From Mycetocola saprophilus (GTDB taxonomy: Bacteria; Actinomycetota; Actinomycetes; Actinomycetales; Microbacteriaceae), in the NCBI RefSeq assembly GCF_000718085.1, contig NZ_JOEC01000001.1, forward strand, positions 1,116,001 through 1,180,000: a stretch of 64,000 nucleotides of DNA, in the 5' to 3' direction. A program made the translations under genes and the position numbers. The notes below the pieces were generated by a model. The model was given only the letters and a program-made list of their open reading frames with translations, was not told the DNA's origin and did not search any database. Of this stretch, positions 18,917-27,781 are shown piece by piece. The number at the start of each line of letters is the position of its first letter. Within the stretch, counting starts at the first letter, position 1.

Positions 18917-21900
18917 CTACTCGGCGGTGGGCTGAGCCTCACCGTCGTGACGCACCGGGGTTCCGGTCAGCGCCTGGGTGCTCACCCGACGGTTACGGTT
19001 GCGACCCTTGCCCGGCTGCTTGGGCTCGGGCAGGGCGTCCAGGACCGAACCCAGCAGGTCCTCGGCCACCTTGACATCCACCTTGTGGTTCTTCCGCACG
19101 GCTTCCAGCGGAATGTCCAGCAGCGGCAGGGTCTCGTGTCCGCCGCGACGGCTCGCACGTCCACGACCCCCGCGGGCCGGACGCTCGGGGCGCTCGGGGC
19201 GCTCGGCGGGAGCGTCCTCGGCGACCGGCGCGGACGCGGTCTCGGGAGTGGCCGGGGTACCCGACACGGCCGGGGCCGCCGGGGCGGTCTCGGTCACGGG
19301 CTGCAGCAGGGCTGCCAGCTCGGCGGCCGGTGACTCGGTCTGCTCCAGGAGCAGCTGCGAGTCACGGTTCTTTCCGCCGCGACGACGCTTCTTGCGCACC
19401 TCGACCACCGGGGTCTCGGCCGAGGCCTCGGCGGCACCCTCGTGTTCGTGGGTTCCGGCGATGGTGCTGGCCGCAATCTGGGCCAGCATGTTCTTGGCAT
19501 CGTCGGTGATCGCGTGGGTCGCGGCCTTGGCGGCGGGCTGCTGCTGAGCGGCACCGTTGTTGTGGCCACCGTTCTGCTGCTGAGTGTTCTGCTGCTGGCC
19601 GGCACCACCCTTGCCGCGACGACGCTGCTCGGGCTGCGGGGTCTGCTTGTGCTTGACCACCGGGTCGTGGTGCACGATGACACCGCGGCCGGCGCAGGTC
19701 TCACAGGGCTCGCTGAAGGATTCCAGCAGCCCCAGACCCAGCTTCTTACGCGTCATCTGAACCAGACCCAGCGAGGTGACCTCGGCCACCTGGTGCTTGG
19801 TGCGGTCGCGGCTCAGGCACTCGATCACGCGGCGCAGCACCAGGTCGCGGTTGGACTCCAGAACCATGTCGATGAAGTCAACCACGATGATGCCACCGAT
19901 GTCGCGCAGACGCAGCTGACGAACGATCTCCTCGGCCGCCTCCAGGTTGTTCTTGGTGACGGTCTCCTCAAGGTTTCCGCCCGAGCCCACGAACTTACCG
20001 GTGTTGACGTCGATCACGGTCATTGCTTCGGTGCGGTCGATGACCAGCGAACCACCCGAGGGCAGCCAGACCTTGCGGTCCAGGGCCTTCTCGATCTGCT
20101 CGGTGATGCGGTACTCGTCGAAGACGTCCTTGCTACCCTCGTAGCGCTCGACGCGGTCGACCAGGTCCGGAGCCACCTGCTGGAGGTAGCTGGTGATGAT
20201 CTCGCGGGCGTCGTCTCCGGCGATCACCATCGACTGGAAGTCCTCGTTGAAGACGTCGCGGACGATCTTGACCAGCAGGTCGGGCTCGCTGTGCAGCAGG
20301 GCCGGGGCGTTGGCCTTCTTGACCTGCTCGGAGATGTGCGCCCACTGCGAGGTGAGGCGGTTGACATCCAGGGTCAGCTGCTCCTCGGTGGCACCCTCGG
20401 CCGCGGTGCGAACGATGACGCCGGTGTTCTCGGGGAGCACGGCCTTGAGGATCTTCTTCAGGCGGGCACGCTCGGTGTCCGGCAGCTTGCGGGAGATCCC
20501 CGACATGGAGCCGTTGGGTACGTACACCAGGTAGCGGCCGGGCAGCGAGACCTGGCTGGTCAGGCGGGCACCCTTGTGGCCCACCGGGTCCTTGGTGACC
20601 TGGACGAGGATCTTGTCGCCGGGCTTGAGCGCGAGCTCGATCCGACGGGGCTGGTTACCGGTGGTACCGGCGGCCTCCCAGTCGACCTCACCCGAGTAGA
20701 GCACGGCGTTACGACCGCGTCCGATGTCCACAAACGCGGCCTCCATGCTGGGCAGCACGTTCTGCACGCGACCGAGGTACACGTTGCCGATCAGCGAGGC
20801 TTCCTCGTTGCGGGCGACGTAGTGCTCCACCAGGACCTTGTCCTCGAGCACACCGATCTGGATCTTCTGGTTCTTCTCACGCACCACCATGGTGCGATCC
20901 ACGGCCTCGCGGCGGGCGAGGAACTCGGCCTCGGTGACCACGGCGCGGCGACGACCGGCATCGCGGCCGTCCCGGCGGCGCTGCTTCTTGGCCTCCAGGC
21001 GGGTCGAGCCCTTGATCTTCTGCGGTTCGGTGATCAGCACGGCCTCGCGCGGCTCGCGGGCCGGACGGGTGTTCTCGCGACGGTCGCCGTCGCGGTAGTT
21101 GTCCCGGGTGTTCTCACGGTAGCCATCGCGGCCACCGTCGCGGGGGTTGTCGCGGACGTTGTCGCGGGCGCTCGGGCGCTCATCACGCGCGTTGTCGCGG
21201 TCGCCGCCACGACGACGCGAACGACGACGGGTGGACGAGTACTCCTCGTCCTCCTCCGGCTCAAACTCGGCTCGCGCGGGGCGGGCGGGCAGCGGGGGCA
21301 GATCCGGTGCCAGGAAGATCAGGGCGGTGGACGGTGCCGACACAAACGGTACCGGCAGCGGGCTGACAATCTTGGGGGCTGCGGTTGCGGGTGCCTCGGT
21401 GGCGGCCTCCGCCTCGGGAGCAGCGGCGGTAGTGGCGGCAGCGGTGGTGGAGGCCGAGTCTGCGGCAGCGGAGTTCACGGCTTCGGCAGGTGCCTCGGCG
21501 GCCTCGGTCTCGGTTGCCTCGGTCTCGGTGGCCGGCGTGGAAGCGTCCTCGACGGTTGCACCCTCGGCAGCCTGACGGGCGGCGGCCTCGGCGGCCTCCG
21601 CCTTGGCAAGCTGCTCGGCCTTGGTCGGGCGGCCTCGACGACGCTGACGCGGAGCCACCGGCTCGGCGGCGTCCACTGCGGGAGCCTGCTCGGCAGCCGG
21701 CTCTGCGCTGTCCGAATCTGCGCTAGCAGACACAGCGCCAGCCGACTCCGCGGCGGCCTGCTCCGTGTCGGGCGTCTCGATGGCGGCCGTGTCGACACCG
21801 TTCGCTTCGGTGGCACTTACCTCGGCGGCAGTCCCGTTGGCACTCGAGGCATCGACACTCGCCGTCTCGGCTGCGACGGACTCGGCACCGGCACCGGCAC

Positions 21901-22105
21901 CGGCGGCAGCCTCGGTGGATACCACTGCATCACTTGGCGCGGTTGCGGCACCGGCGGACGCACTCACTCGACGCGAGCCCCGGGTGCGACGCGGGGCTCG
22001 TGCCGGCGTCTCCTCGGTTGCCGGGGCCTTCGTCTCCGAAACCTCGGTGGTTGCTGCATCATTATTGTCGGCAGGTACTGCCTCGTTTTTGTTTTTATTC
22101 ACCAT
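18917..22105 (-). CDS. rne: ribonuclease E/G
   Basis: 1062 residues from the MVNKNKN start, chosen because GAGGAG lies 10 nt upstream; an ATG six codons earlier is possible. Layout: Ala/Glu-rich disordered N-terminus (1-240), Arg/Asp-rich stretch (about 280-350), S1 domain (GNVYLGRVQNVLPSMEAAFVDIGRGRNAVLY), catalytic DNase-I-like domain with MTVIDVNTGKFVGSG and GGIIVVDFIDM (metal-binding Asp), the Zn-link CETCAGRG, and a basic disordered C-terminus. Actinobacterial RNase E carries its disordered arms on both sides, as here. It starts mRNA decay and rRNA processing. Confidence 0.95.
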   Translation of the reverse strand: MVNKNKNEAVPADNNDAATTEVSETKAPATEETPARAPRRTRGSRRVSASAGAATAPSDAVVSTEAAAGAGAGAESVAAETASVDASSANGTAAEVSATEANGVDTAAIETPDTEQAAAESAGAVSASADSDSAEPAAEQAPAVDAAEPVAPRQRRRGRPTKAEQLAKAEAAEAAARQAAEGATVEDASTPATETEATETEAAEAPAEAVNSAAADSASTTAAATTAAAPEAEAATEAPATAAPKIVSPLPVPFVSAPSTALIFLAPDLPPLPARPARAEFEPEEDEEYSSTRRRSRRRGGDRDNARDERPSARDNVRDNPRDGGRDGYRENTRDNYRDGDRRENTRPAREPREAVLITEPQKIKGSTRLEAKKQRRRDGRDAGRRRAVVTEAEFLARREAVDRTMVVREKNQKIQIGVLEDKVLVEHYVARNEEASLIGNVYLGRVQNVLPSMEAAFVDIGRGRNAVLYSGEVDWEAAGTTGNQPRRIELALKPGDKILVQVTKDPVGHKGARLTSQVSLPGRYLVYVPNGSMSGISRKLPDTERARLKKILKAVLPENTGVIVRTAAEGATEEQLTLDVNRLTSQWAHISEQVKKANAPALLHSEPDLLVKIVRDVFNEDFQSMVIAGDDAREIITSYLQQVAPDLVDRVERYEGSKDVFDEYRITEQIEKALDRKVWLPSGGSLVIDRTEAMTVIDVNTGKFVGSGGNLEETVTKNNLEAAEEIVRQLRLRDIGGIIVVDFIDMVLESNRDLVLRRVIECLSRDRTKHQVAEVTSLGLVQMTRKKLGLGLLESFSEPCETCAGRGVIVHHDPVVKHKQTPQPEQRRRGKGGAGQQQNTQQQNGGHNNGAAQQQPAAKAATHAITDDAKNMLAQIAASTIAGTHEHEGAAEASAETPVVEVRKKRRRGGKNRDSQLLLEQTESPAAELAALLQPVTETAPAAPAVSGTPATPETASAPVAEDAPAERPERPERPARGGRGRASRRGGHETLPLLDIPLEAVRKNHKVDVKVAEDLLGSVLDALPEPKQPGKGRNRNRRVSTQALTGTPVRHDGEAQPTAE

Positions 22106-22414
22106 TACTGGTGCACTCCTCATCCGATTAGTAGCCGCGCTACCATCCGGGAATCTTGGGCGAATCTCTACGCCTGGGCGTTCAACTCACCAAATCCTAT
22201 GCACTACAGCGATCGGCCCCGTGGCTCGGATCGCTTTGCGGGGGGCGTTTCCCAACGCTCACTCGCGCATCAGGCGCGCTCGGCACCTGACAAGCCTTCG
22301 TTCATCCAGGTTTCGCGCGGCGAAACCTGCACAGCTCTCATTATCGCATGCGGGAGGCATCAACATGCGAACGGCCTTCGCTTTTTTCCCAAATCGCTAT
22401 GTCATAATTCGAGC
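22106..22414. other. long divergent rne/VKOR intergenic region
   Basis: About 309 bases with no gene that I can support. It must hold the rne promoter and long 5' leader on the minus strand and the VKOR promoter on the plus strand (CATAAT at about 22402-22407 is a possible -10 very close to the ATG). It contains an inverted repeat AGGTTTCGC/GCGAAACCT (22308-22328) with a 3-nt loop. Confidence 0.5.
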
Positions 22415-23014
22415 ATGACCAGCACCGAAACGACGCGTCAACCACGCCTGCTCGCCATCTTCCTCATTGTGGCCGGCCTGGTGGGATGGCTAGCGGCCTT
22501 TGAACTCACAGTCGAGAAGATCAACACCCTCACCAACCCCGGCCAAGCGCTGGGCTGTGACGTCAGCGTTCTCGTTCAGTGCTCGGCGAACCTCAACTCC
22601 TGGCAGGGTGCGGTCTTTGGGTTCCCGAACCCGATCATCGGCCTCGGTGCCTGGGTCGCACCGATCGTGGTGGGTGTCGCGATCCTGGCCGGTGCCCGTT
22701 TCCCGCGCTGGTTCTGGGTTGTGTTCAACGTGGGCATGCTCGGCGGAATCGTCTTTGTGATCTGGCTGATCAGCCAGTCCATCTTCGTGCTGGGAACCCT
22801 GTGCCCCTGGTGCATGCTGACCTGGTCGGTCATGATCCCCTCGTTCCTCTCGGTCACCCTCTACAACCTGCGTGAGGGCAACCTGCCCGCCAGCGCGGGC
22901 GTGCGCCGCGTGGCCGGAGCCCTGCTCTCCTGGATCATTCCGCTGACCCTGGCCGTGTACATCATCATCGCCGTGATCGCCCAGCTGCGTCTGGATGTCC
23001 TGAACCACCTCTAA
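22415..23014 (+). CDS. vitamin K epoxide reductase (VKOR) family protein
   Basis: 199 residues, five hydrophobic segments. The loop cysteines are in ALGCDVSVLVQCSANL and the redox CxxC is in LGTLCPWCMLTW, both as required for VKOR. In actinobacteria VKOR replaces DsbB and re-oxidises periplasmic DsbA-type proteins using menaquinone. The frame is open far upstream as an rne antisense shadow; the ATG at 22415 starts just before helix 1. It is convergent with the FrnE/DsbA-like gene. Confidence 0.93.
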   Translation: MTSTETTRQPRLLAIFLIVAGLVGWLAAFELTVEKINTLTNPGQALGCDVSVLVQCSANLNSWQGAVFGFPNPIIGLGAWVAPIVVGVAILAGARFPRWFWVVFNVGMLGGIVFVIWLISQSIFVLGTLCPWCMLTWSVMIPSFLSVTLYNLREGNLPASAGVRRVAGALLSWIIPLTLAVYIIIAVIAQLRLDVLNHL

Positions 23015-23036
23015 CCTCGGGCGTGTCGCCCGGCAC

Positions 23037-23082
23037 ACAAAAACACCGTGTCCCCCAGTAGGGGTGACACGGTGTTTTTATG
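23037..23082. terminator. bidirectional terminator
   Basis: AAAAACACCGTGTC.../GACACGGTGTTTTT hairpin between the convergent VKOR and 51-aa genes, with A- and T-tracts on both sides. Confidence 0.9.
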
Positions 23083-23090
23083 TGGTGACG

Positions 23091-23246
23091 CTAGTCCGCG
23101 AGCGATGCCGCCGATTCGGTCGTCGGCGCCGTCGCATCGGATTCGGCCGCCTGCGCGCGCGCCGGATGCTCGGCCGGAATCGCGCAGCCATCGGGACCGC
23201 AGGCCTCGGCGGAGGGATCCCCGATCAGCGTGAACGGGCTGCTCAT
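23091..23246 (-). CDS. 51-residue Cys-containing peptide coupled to FrnE-like gene
   Basis: A short frame giving MSSPFTLIGDPSAEACGPDG, then CAIPAEHPARAQ and an acidic Ala/Thr-rich tail ending ASLAD. Its ATG overlaps the TGA of the upstream FrnE-like gene (ATGA), which argues for real, coupled translation, and a strong terminator follows at once. The only notable motif is C-G-P-D-G-C, two cysteines four apart, which could bind metal or act with the CPWC protein upstream. I do not recognise a family. Confidence 0.6.
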   Translation of the reverse strand: MSSPFTLIGDPSAEACGPDGCAIPAEHPARAQAAESDATAPTTESAASLAD

Positions 23247-23902
23247 GCGCCACGCTCCGCGCTGACCTGGGTCAGGACCTGCTCGAAGGCCTGCGCCTCC
23301 TGAGCCCCGGAAACCCCGTACTTGCCGTCGATCACAAAGAACGGAACACCCTGGATGCCATAGCCCTGGGCCTGCGCCTGGTCGGCACGCACATCGGCCA
23401 GATAACGGTCGGCCTCGAGGGCGGCGGTCAGTTCCGCGGCGTCCAGGCCCACGGTGGCGCCCAGCTCGGCCAGATCGGCGATGTTTCCCACGTGCTTTCC
23501 GTCGGTGAAGTAGGCGCGGAAGAGGACCTCGGCGAGCTCGCGCTGCTTGCCGTGCGCCTTGGCAAAGTGCAGAGCCTGGTGGGCAAGCACGGTGTTGGTG
23601 TGACGCAGCTTGTCGAAGTTGAACTCCAGGCCGCTCTGGGCGGCGATCCCGGTCACGCGCCCCAGCATCTCGGTGATCTGCTCGGCGGGCATGCCCTTGT
23701 GGCTCACCAGGAAGTCCAGCTCGCTTCCCTCGAAGTCAACCGGGGTGTCCGGGGCCAGCTCGAAGGAGTGGTACTCCACCTCGACCGGGGTATCGGAACC
23801 GGCGGCGAACGCGGCGACGCCCGCCTCGAACTTGCGCTTGCCGATGAAGCACCACGGACACGCGATGTCGGACCAGATGTCTACCTTGATGGGTTCAGTC
23901 AT
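23243..23902 (-). CDS. DsbA-family/FrnE-like thiol oxidoreductase
   Basis: 219 residues. MTEPIKVDIWSDIACPWCFIGKRKFE has the CPWC redox motif at the N-terminus with no signal peptide, the FrnE/YwbO pattern, and the C-terminal GVPFFVIDGKYGVSGAQ carries the thioredoxin-fold cis-Pro loop. It is therefore likely cytoplasmic, unlike a secreted DsbA, and may act as a disulfide isomerase in oxidative stress. The ATG at 23902 is preferred over an upstream in-frame start because it directly precedes the fold. Confidence 0.9.
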   Translation of the reverse strand: MTEPIKVDIWSDIACPWCFIGKRKFEAGVAAFAAGSDTPVEVEYHSFELAPDTPVDFEGSELDFLVSHKGMPAEQITEMLGRVTGIAAQSGLEFNFDKLRHTNTVLAHQALHFAKAHGKQRELAEVLFRAYFTDGKHVGNIADLAELGATVGLDAAELTAALEADRYLADVRADQAQAQGYGIQGVPFFVIDGKYGVSGAQEAQAFEQVLTQVSAERGA

Positions 23903-23958
23903 ACCCAGGCCAACCCGGCACCCGGACAAAACATTCCCAAAAGAAATTCCTCGGACCA

Positions 23959-24014
23959 CTAGTCCATTAGTCGAGTAATGGACTAGAGTGGTACCGTGTT
24001 CACAGGTACCACTC
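23959..24014. promoter_or_regulatory. two consecutive palindromes at the GntR gene start
   Basis: First palindrome: CTAGTCCATTA (23959-23969), GTCGAG, TAATGGACTAG (23976-23986), a classical GntR/YtrA operator. Second: GAGTGGTACC (23986-23995), nine bases, GGTACCACTC (24005-24014), with the GTG start codon as the first bases of its loop. TAGAGT at 23984-23989 could be a -10 box for a leaderless transcript. The first repeat would then block the promoter when GntR is bound, and the second could either be a second operator half or hide the start codon in RNA. Confidence 0.75.
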
Positions 24015-24364
24015 CCCTCTTCCAGCAGCTCGCCACGCGGCTCGCCGATGACATCGTCTCCGGAACCTACCCGGAGGAATCGGCGGTGCCCTCGGCGACC
24101 GACCTGGCCGTGTTTTTTGATCTGAACCCGGCCACCGCTTCCAAGGGCGTCAACCTCCTGGTTGAGCAGGGAGCCCTCTATAAGAAACGCGGAATCGGCA
24201 TCTTTGTTGCCCCCGGTGCCCGCGAGCTCCTGCTCGCGCAGCGTCGGGATCGACTGCGCGCCGACTTCGTTGAACCCCTGGTTCGCGAAGCACGCCTCCT
24301 CGGGCTGCGCCCCGCCGAGATCGAGCGACTCGTCCGCGACACCCTCGCAAAGGAACCCTCATGA
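23996..24364 (+). CDS. GntR-family (YtrA-type) regulator
   Basis: 122 residues, GTG start. HTH: PLFQQLATRLADDIVSGTYPEESAVPSATDLAVFFDLNPATASKGVNLLVEQGALYKKRGIGIFV, followed by only about 40 further residues, the short YtrA layout. Its stop overlaps the ABC ATPase start (ATGA). YtrA proteins repress their own ABC operon and respond to cell-envelope or antibiotic stress in Bacillus; the strong palindrome at the promoter fits autorepression. Confidence 0.9.
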   Translation: MFTGTTPLFQQLATRLADDIVSGTYPEESAVPSATDLAVFFDLNPATASKGVNLLVEQGALYKKRGIGIFVAPGARELLLAQRRDRLRADFVEPLVREARLLGLRPAEIERLVRDTLAKEPS

Positions 24365-25251
24365 CCGACCACCTTGTCCTCGACGGCGTCACCCGACGCT
24401 TCGGCTCACACACGGCGCTCGACGACGTGTCCTTCACCCTGGCCGCCGGCAGCATCTGCGGCCTACTCGGGCGCAATGGCGCGGGCAAAACGACGCTACT
24501 CTCGCTCATCGCCGGCCAGGACCTGCCCAGCGCGGGCACCATACACGTGAACGGGCACTCCCCGTTTGAGCATGCCCCCACACTCGCCGGGATCAACCTG
24601 GTGCGCGACAACCAGCGCTATCCCGACGACTTCACCGTGGGTAATGTCCTCTCCATTGCCCCGCGCTTCCTGCCCCACTGGGATGCGGATTTCGCGAAGC
24701 GTCTCGTCGCGGGCTTCCGGGTCCCGCTGAATCAGTCGGTGAAGAAGTTCTCCCGCGGCCAGCTTTCGGCCGTCGCCATCGTATTGGGATTGGCCTCCCG
24801 CGCGCCGCTCACGCTGATGGATGAGCCCTATCTCGGGCTCGACGTCAACGCACGCCGCTATTTCCACGAGGCTCTGGTCCGAGATGTGGCCGAGCACCCG
24901 CGCACCGTGATCCTCTCGACCCACCACGTGGAGGAGTCCGAGTCGCTGTTTGACCGGGTGCTGATCGTGGATTCGGGGCGAATCCTACTCAATGCCGACA
25001 TTGACGAAATCCCCGAGATTGCCTTCACCGTGAGCGGACGCGACGATGCGATCCGCGAGCTGACGGCCGGCCTGGACGTCCTGCGCCTGCACACGGTGCC
25101 GGGCCTCGCCTCGGCCACCATTCGAGGCAGCGCCGACGACGCGTTTCTGGTCCGGGCCGAAGCGGTCGGTGCGCGCATCCAGGGGGTCAGCGTGGCCGAT
25201 CTGGTGACGGCTTTTGGCAGCGAATCCGCGGCCGAGGCGGTGGCAGCATGA
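24361..25251 (+). CDS. ABC transporter ATP-binding protein (Ytr-type)
   Basis: 296 residues. Walker A GRNGAGKTTLLSLI, a signature region SRGQLSAVAI (divergent LSGGQ) and Walker B LTLMDEPYLGLD are visible; about 80 residues follow the ATPase domain. It is translationally coupled to GntR before it and to the permease after it. Works with the permease at 25248 as an ABC-2-type exporter or sensor module of unknown substrate. Confidence 0.9.
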   Translation: MTDHLVLDGVTRRFGSHTALDDVSFTLAAGSICGLLGRNGAGKTTLLSLIAGQDLPSAGTIHVNGHSPFEHAPTLAGINLVRDNQRYPDDFTVGNVLSIAPRFLPHWDADFAKRLVAGFRVPLNQSVKKFSRGQLSAVAIVLGLASRAPLTLMDEPYLGLDVNARRYFHEALVRDVAEHPRTVILSTHHVEESESLFDRVLIVDSGRILLNADIDEIPEIAFTVSGRDDAIRELTAGLDVLRLHTVPGLASATIRGSADDAFLVRAEAVGARIQGVSVADLVTAFGSESAAEAVAA

Positions 25252-26057
25252 CCGTCCTCGGCACCCCTGCACAGACCCGCACACCGGAAGCCTCCGACGT
25301 GACCTCCAACTTCAACTCCAGCTCCAGCTCCACGAAGGGACCCGCCATGAATCCGGTGCTCGCGGTTACTCAACTGCACCTCACACGAAAGCGGATGACG
25401 TTCGGGGTGCCGGTGCTCTATGTTGGCGTCGTCGCGGTGCTCTCGATCCTCATCTCTCTGATTGCCTGGCGAGCGGGGAGTCAGCCGGGGTCCACGGGAT
25501 GGATCGTCAGTTCCCGCTCCAACCCCGGGCTGGTCTGGGCGCTGGGTGGGTTCCTGGGGTACATGGGCGTGTCCTCGACCGCGACCACGTTCCGATTCGC
25601 GATCACCCTGGGGGCCACCCGTCGAGCGTTTACGCTGGGCACCCTGCTGTGGAACCTGGTGATCGCCAGCTACCTGGCCGTGGTGCTGACGGTCCTCGCC
25701 GCGCTGGAGCTGGCAACCAACCACTGGTTTGTTGGCTTCTACATCTTTGACATCGCCATCCTGGGCAACGGCAACCTCCCCGCAACGTTTGCGATCGTCC
25801 TCCTCGGGGTGCTGGCAATGCTCACCGTGGCCGGAGTATTCGGGGCTGCCTGGATCCGTTTCAGTAACCGTGGACCGATCCTGCTGGGCATCGGCATCGG
25901 ACTGGTAATCGTGGTGGCCGTGCTGATCCTGGTCCCCCAGGCCGCTCAGATTGTCGCCGCATTTGAACCGTGGTGGCTGGCCATAGCCGCGGGCGTCGCC
26001 ATAATCGCCGCGAGCCTCGGTTCCTGGCGCCTGCTACGCCGCGCGATCATTCGATAG
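25248..26057 (+). CDS. ABC transporter permease (Ytr-type)
   Basis: 269 residues from the ATGA-coupled start. The first 33 residues are Ser/Thr-rich and low complexity, and a second ATG at 25347 (MNPVLAVTQLHL) has a better AAGGGA Shine-Dalgarno, so the true protein may be 236 residues. Six hydrophobic segments; permease of the GntR-ABC operon. A terminator follows 50 bp later. Confidence 0.82.
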   Translation: MTVLGTPAQTRTPEASDVTSNFNSSSSSTKGPAMNPVLAVTQLHLTRKRMTFGVPVLYVGVVAVLSILISLIAWRAGSQPGSTGWIVSSRSNPGLVWALGGFLGYMGVSSTATTFRFAITLGATRRAFTLGTLLWNLVIASYLAVVLTVLAALELATNHWFVGFYIFDIAILGNGNLPATFAIVLLGVLAMLTVAGVFGAAWIRFSNRGPILLGIGIGLVIVVAVLILVPQAAQIVAAFEPWWLAIAAGVAIIAASLGSWRLLRRAIIR

Positions 26058-26109
26058 TTCGTGGCAAGGTCTGCCCCCGGTACGCCTCGGTGGCATGGCT
26101 GAGGCAACC

Positions 26110-26143
26110 AAAAAAACGGCACCCCACGGGGTGCCGTTTTTTT
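26110..26143. terminator. bidirectional terminator
   Basis: A7, CGGCACCCC, short loop, GGGGTGCCG, T7, between the convergent permease and ndk genes. Confidence 0.92.
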
Positions 26144-26152
26144 GGATGCCTA

Positions 26153-26569
26153 CTAGTCGAACCAGAGACCCAACTCGCGCTGAGCGGACTCGACGCTGTC
26201 GGATCCGTGGACCAGGTTCTGCTGCACGGCCAGGCCCCAGTCACGGCCGAAGTCGCCGCGGATGGTGCCGGGGGCGGCAAGGGTGGGGTCGGTGGTACCG
26301 GCGAGGACGCGGAAGCCCTCGATCACGCGGTCACCGGCCACGCGGATGGCCACAACCGGGCCCTCCAGCATGAAGGCAACCAGGGGCTCGTAGAACGGCT
26401 TGCCCTGGTGCTCGGCGTAGTGCTGCTCGAGACGCGAACGCTCCGGCTGGACCATGCGCAGGTCAACAACCGAGTAGCCCTTGGCCTCGATCCGGCGGAT
26501 GATCTCGCCACTGAGCTTGCGGGCAACACCGTCCGGCTTTACAAGGACGAGGGTTTCTTCAACGGCCAT
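26153..26569 (-). CDS. ndk: nucleoside diphosphate kinase
   Basis: 138 residues, standard Ndk length. TLVLVKPDGVARKLSGEIIRRIE is the N-terminal signature and NLVHGSDSVESAQREL holds the catalytic His. It balances cytoplasmic NTP pools. It stands alone here; in relatives ndk is often next to DUF4233-folC, which in this window lie about 10 kb away, so the accessory block at 27-37 kb may have been inserted between them (inference). Confidence 0.97.
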   Translation of the reverse strand: MAVEETLVLVKPDGVARKLSGEIIRRIEAKGYSVVDLRMVQPERSRLEQHYAEHQGKPFYEPLVAFMLEGPVVAIRVAGDRVIEGFRVLAGTTDPTLAAPGTIRGDFGRDWGLAVQQNLVHGSDSVESAQRELGLWFD

Positions 26570-26849
26570 GGGGACCTCCTAGGTCTGGGAAAGGGGAGGG
26601 CAAAAGCCCACACACACGATAACAAGCCAGCAGTTCCGGCGGGGAACCGTGGCGGCGCGGCGAACGAACATCTGTCACCCACGTCCATCCCACGCCCCCT
26701 CGAACTGGGGTGTATTCCAGCCGCGGCCGCGCTGTTGCCGCGGCGGGACATGGCGCTACATTCGCAGTAGCGGGGTGGGGTTTCCGCTCCGATACACGTC
26801 ACCGTCGTCGCGGGCGCGAGGCGCGGGGAACACGGGGAATGAGAAAAAC

Positions 26850-27668
26850 ATGACGGATTCGGTACGCACGACCAGCGCATGGGCACGGTTTTGGGAGCGT
26901 GGCGGATGGTGGCGGGCGATTGTGCTGGCCGTCGCCTACATCGGGTTGTACAACGTGTTCTCACTGGCCTTTATCCCCCTGGCCAAGCACGTGGCGGAGG
27001 GATCGGCCGCGGCCATTCTGGTGGAGTACATCCTCCCACTGGCAATCGGCGGCGCGCTGCTGGTCGGGTTTGCCCTCTCGCTGGGATGGCTCGGACCGCT
27101 GTTTGCCCGGCAGCGCATCACCGGCCACGGCTGGATGTGGATCGCCGTCATCGCCGTGCTGACATTCAATATCCTGCACCTTGTCACCATCGACTATGCG
27201 GCCATCGGATTTGAGGTGGTTGCCACCTGGCTGCTCGCCGGGCTGTTTATCGGCTTTGCCGAGGAACTGCTGACTCGAGGCCTCGTGATCCGACTGCTGA
27301 GAAACGCCGGCTACCGCGAGATTACGGTGGCCCTGGTGTCCTCGGCCGTATTCGCCGGACTTCACGCCAGCAACCTCCTGACCGGACAGACGCTGTTTGC
27401 CACCGCGTTTCAGCTGGTCTACACCTTCGCCTTCGGGCTGTGCATGTACCTCGCGCTGCGGGTCACCGGCAACCTGATTTGGCCAATCCTGCTGCACGCC
27501 TCGACCGATCCCACCATTTTCCTGTCCTCGGCGCACTCGGTGGACTCCCCGCTGACGGCGATCGCCGGTCTGGGAAACTTCGCGGTCATCGCGGCCGCCC
27601 TCGCCCTGGTGTGGTTTATCCGGGACGACCGGAAGACGGAGCTCAAGGCCCCGGTGCACATGCGCTAG
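26850..27668 (+). CDS. CPBP-family intramembrane glutamic protease
   Basis: 272 residues with about eight hydrophobic helices. The motif FAEELLTRGLVIRLL (EExxxR) plus FAGLHASNLL (FxxxH) and the later IWPILLHASTD (HxxxD/N) are the CPBP (Abi/CAAX) signature. The ATG at 26850 gives MTDSVRTTSAWARFW. CPBP proteins include bacteriocin immunity and prenyl-protein protease-like members; here no bacteriocin gene adjoins directly, so the role is unknown. Confidence 0.87.
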   Translation: MTDSVRTTSAWARFWERGGWWRAIVLAVAYIGLYNVFSLAFIPLAKHVAEGSAAAILVEYILPLAIGGALLVGFALSLGWLGPLFARQRITGHGWMWIAVIAVLTFNILHLVTIDYAAIGFEVVATWLLAGLFIGFAEELLTRGLVIRLLRNAGYREITVALVSSAVFAGLHASNLLTGQTLFATAFQLVYTFAFGLCMYLALRVTGNLIWPILLHASTDPTIFLSSAHSVDSPLTAIAGLGNFAVIAAALALVWFIRDDRKTELKAPVHMR

Positions 27669-27685
27669 GGCGCTCCCTCGGGTGC

Positions 27686-27770
27686 CTTCCTCGGGGCGTT
27701 TTCCTCCGGGACGTTTTCCTCCGGGCACCTTCCTCCGGGCACCTTCCTCCGGGCGTCTACCTCGGGGAGC
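27686..27770. repeat. short tandem repeat, 14-15 bp period
   Basis: TTCCTCCGGG recurs at 27701, 27716, 27730 and 27744 with variants at 27687 and about 27760. It fills the gap between two convergent genes. Confidence 0.8.
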
Positions 27771-27781
27771 TCCGGTCGGCG

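Noticed and set aside
19442..22414. Long frame joined to the VKOR gene opposite rne
   Set aside because: Only the part from the ATG at 22415 has VKOR features; the rest is the antisense of rne.
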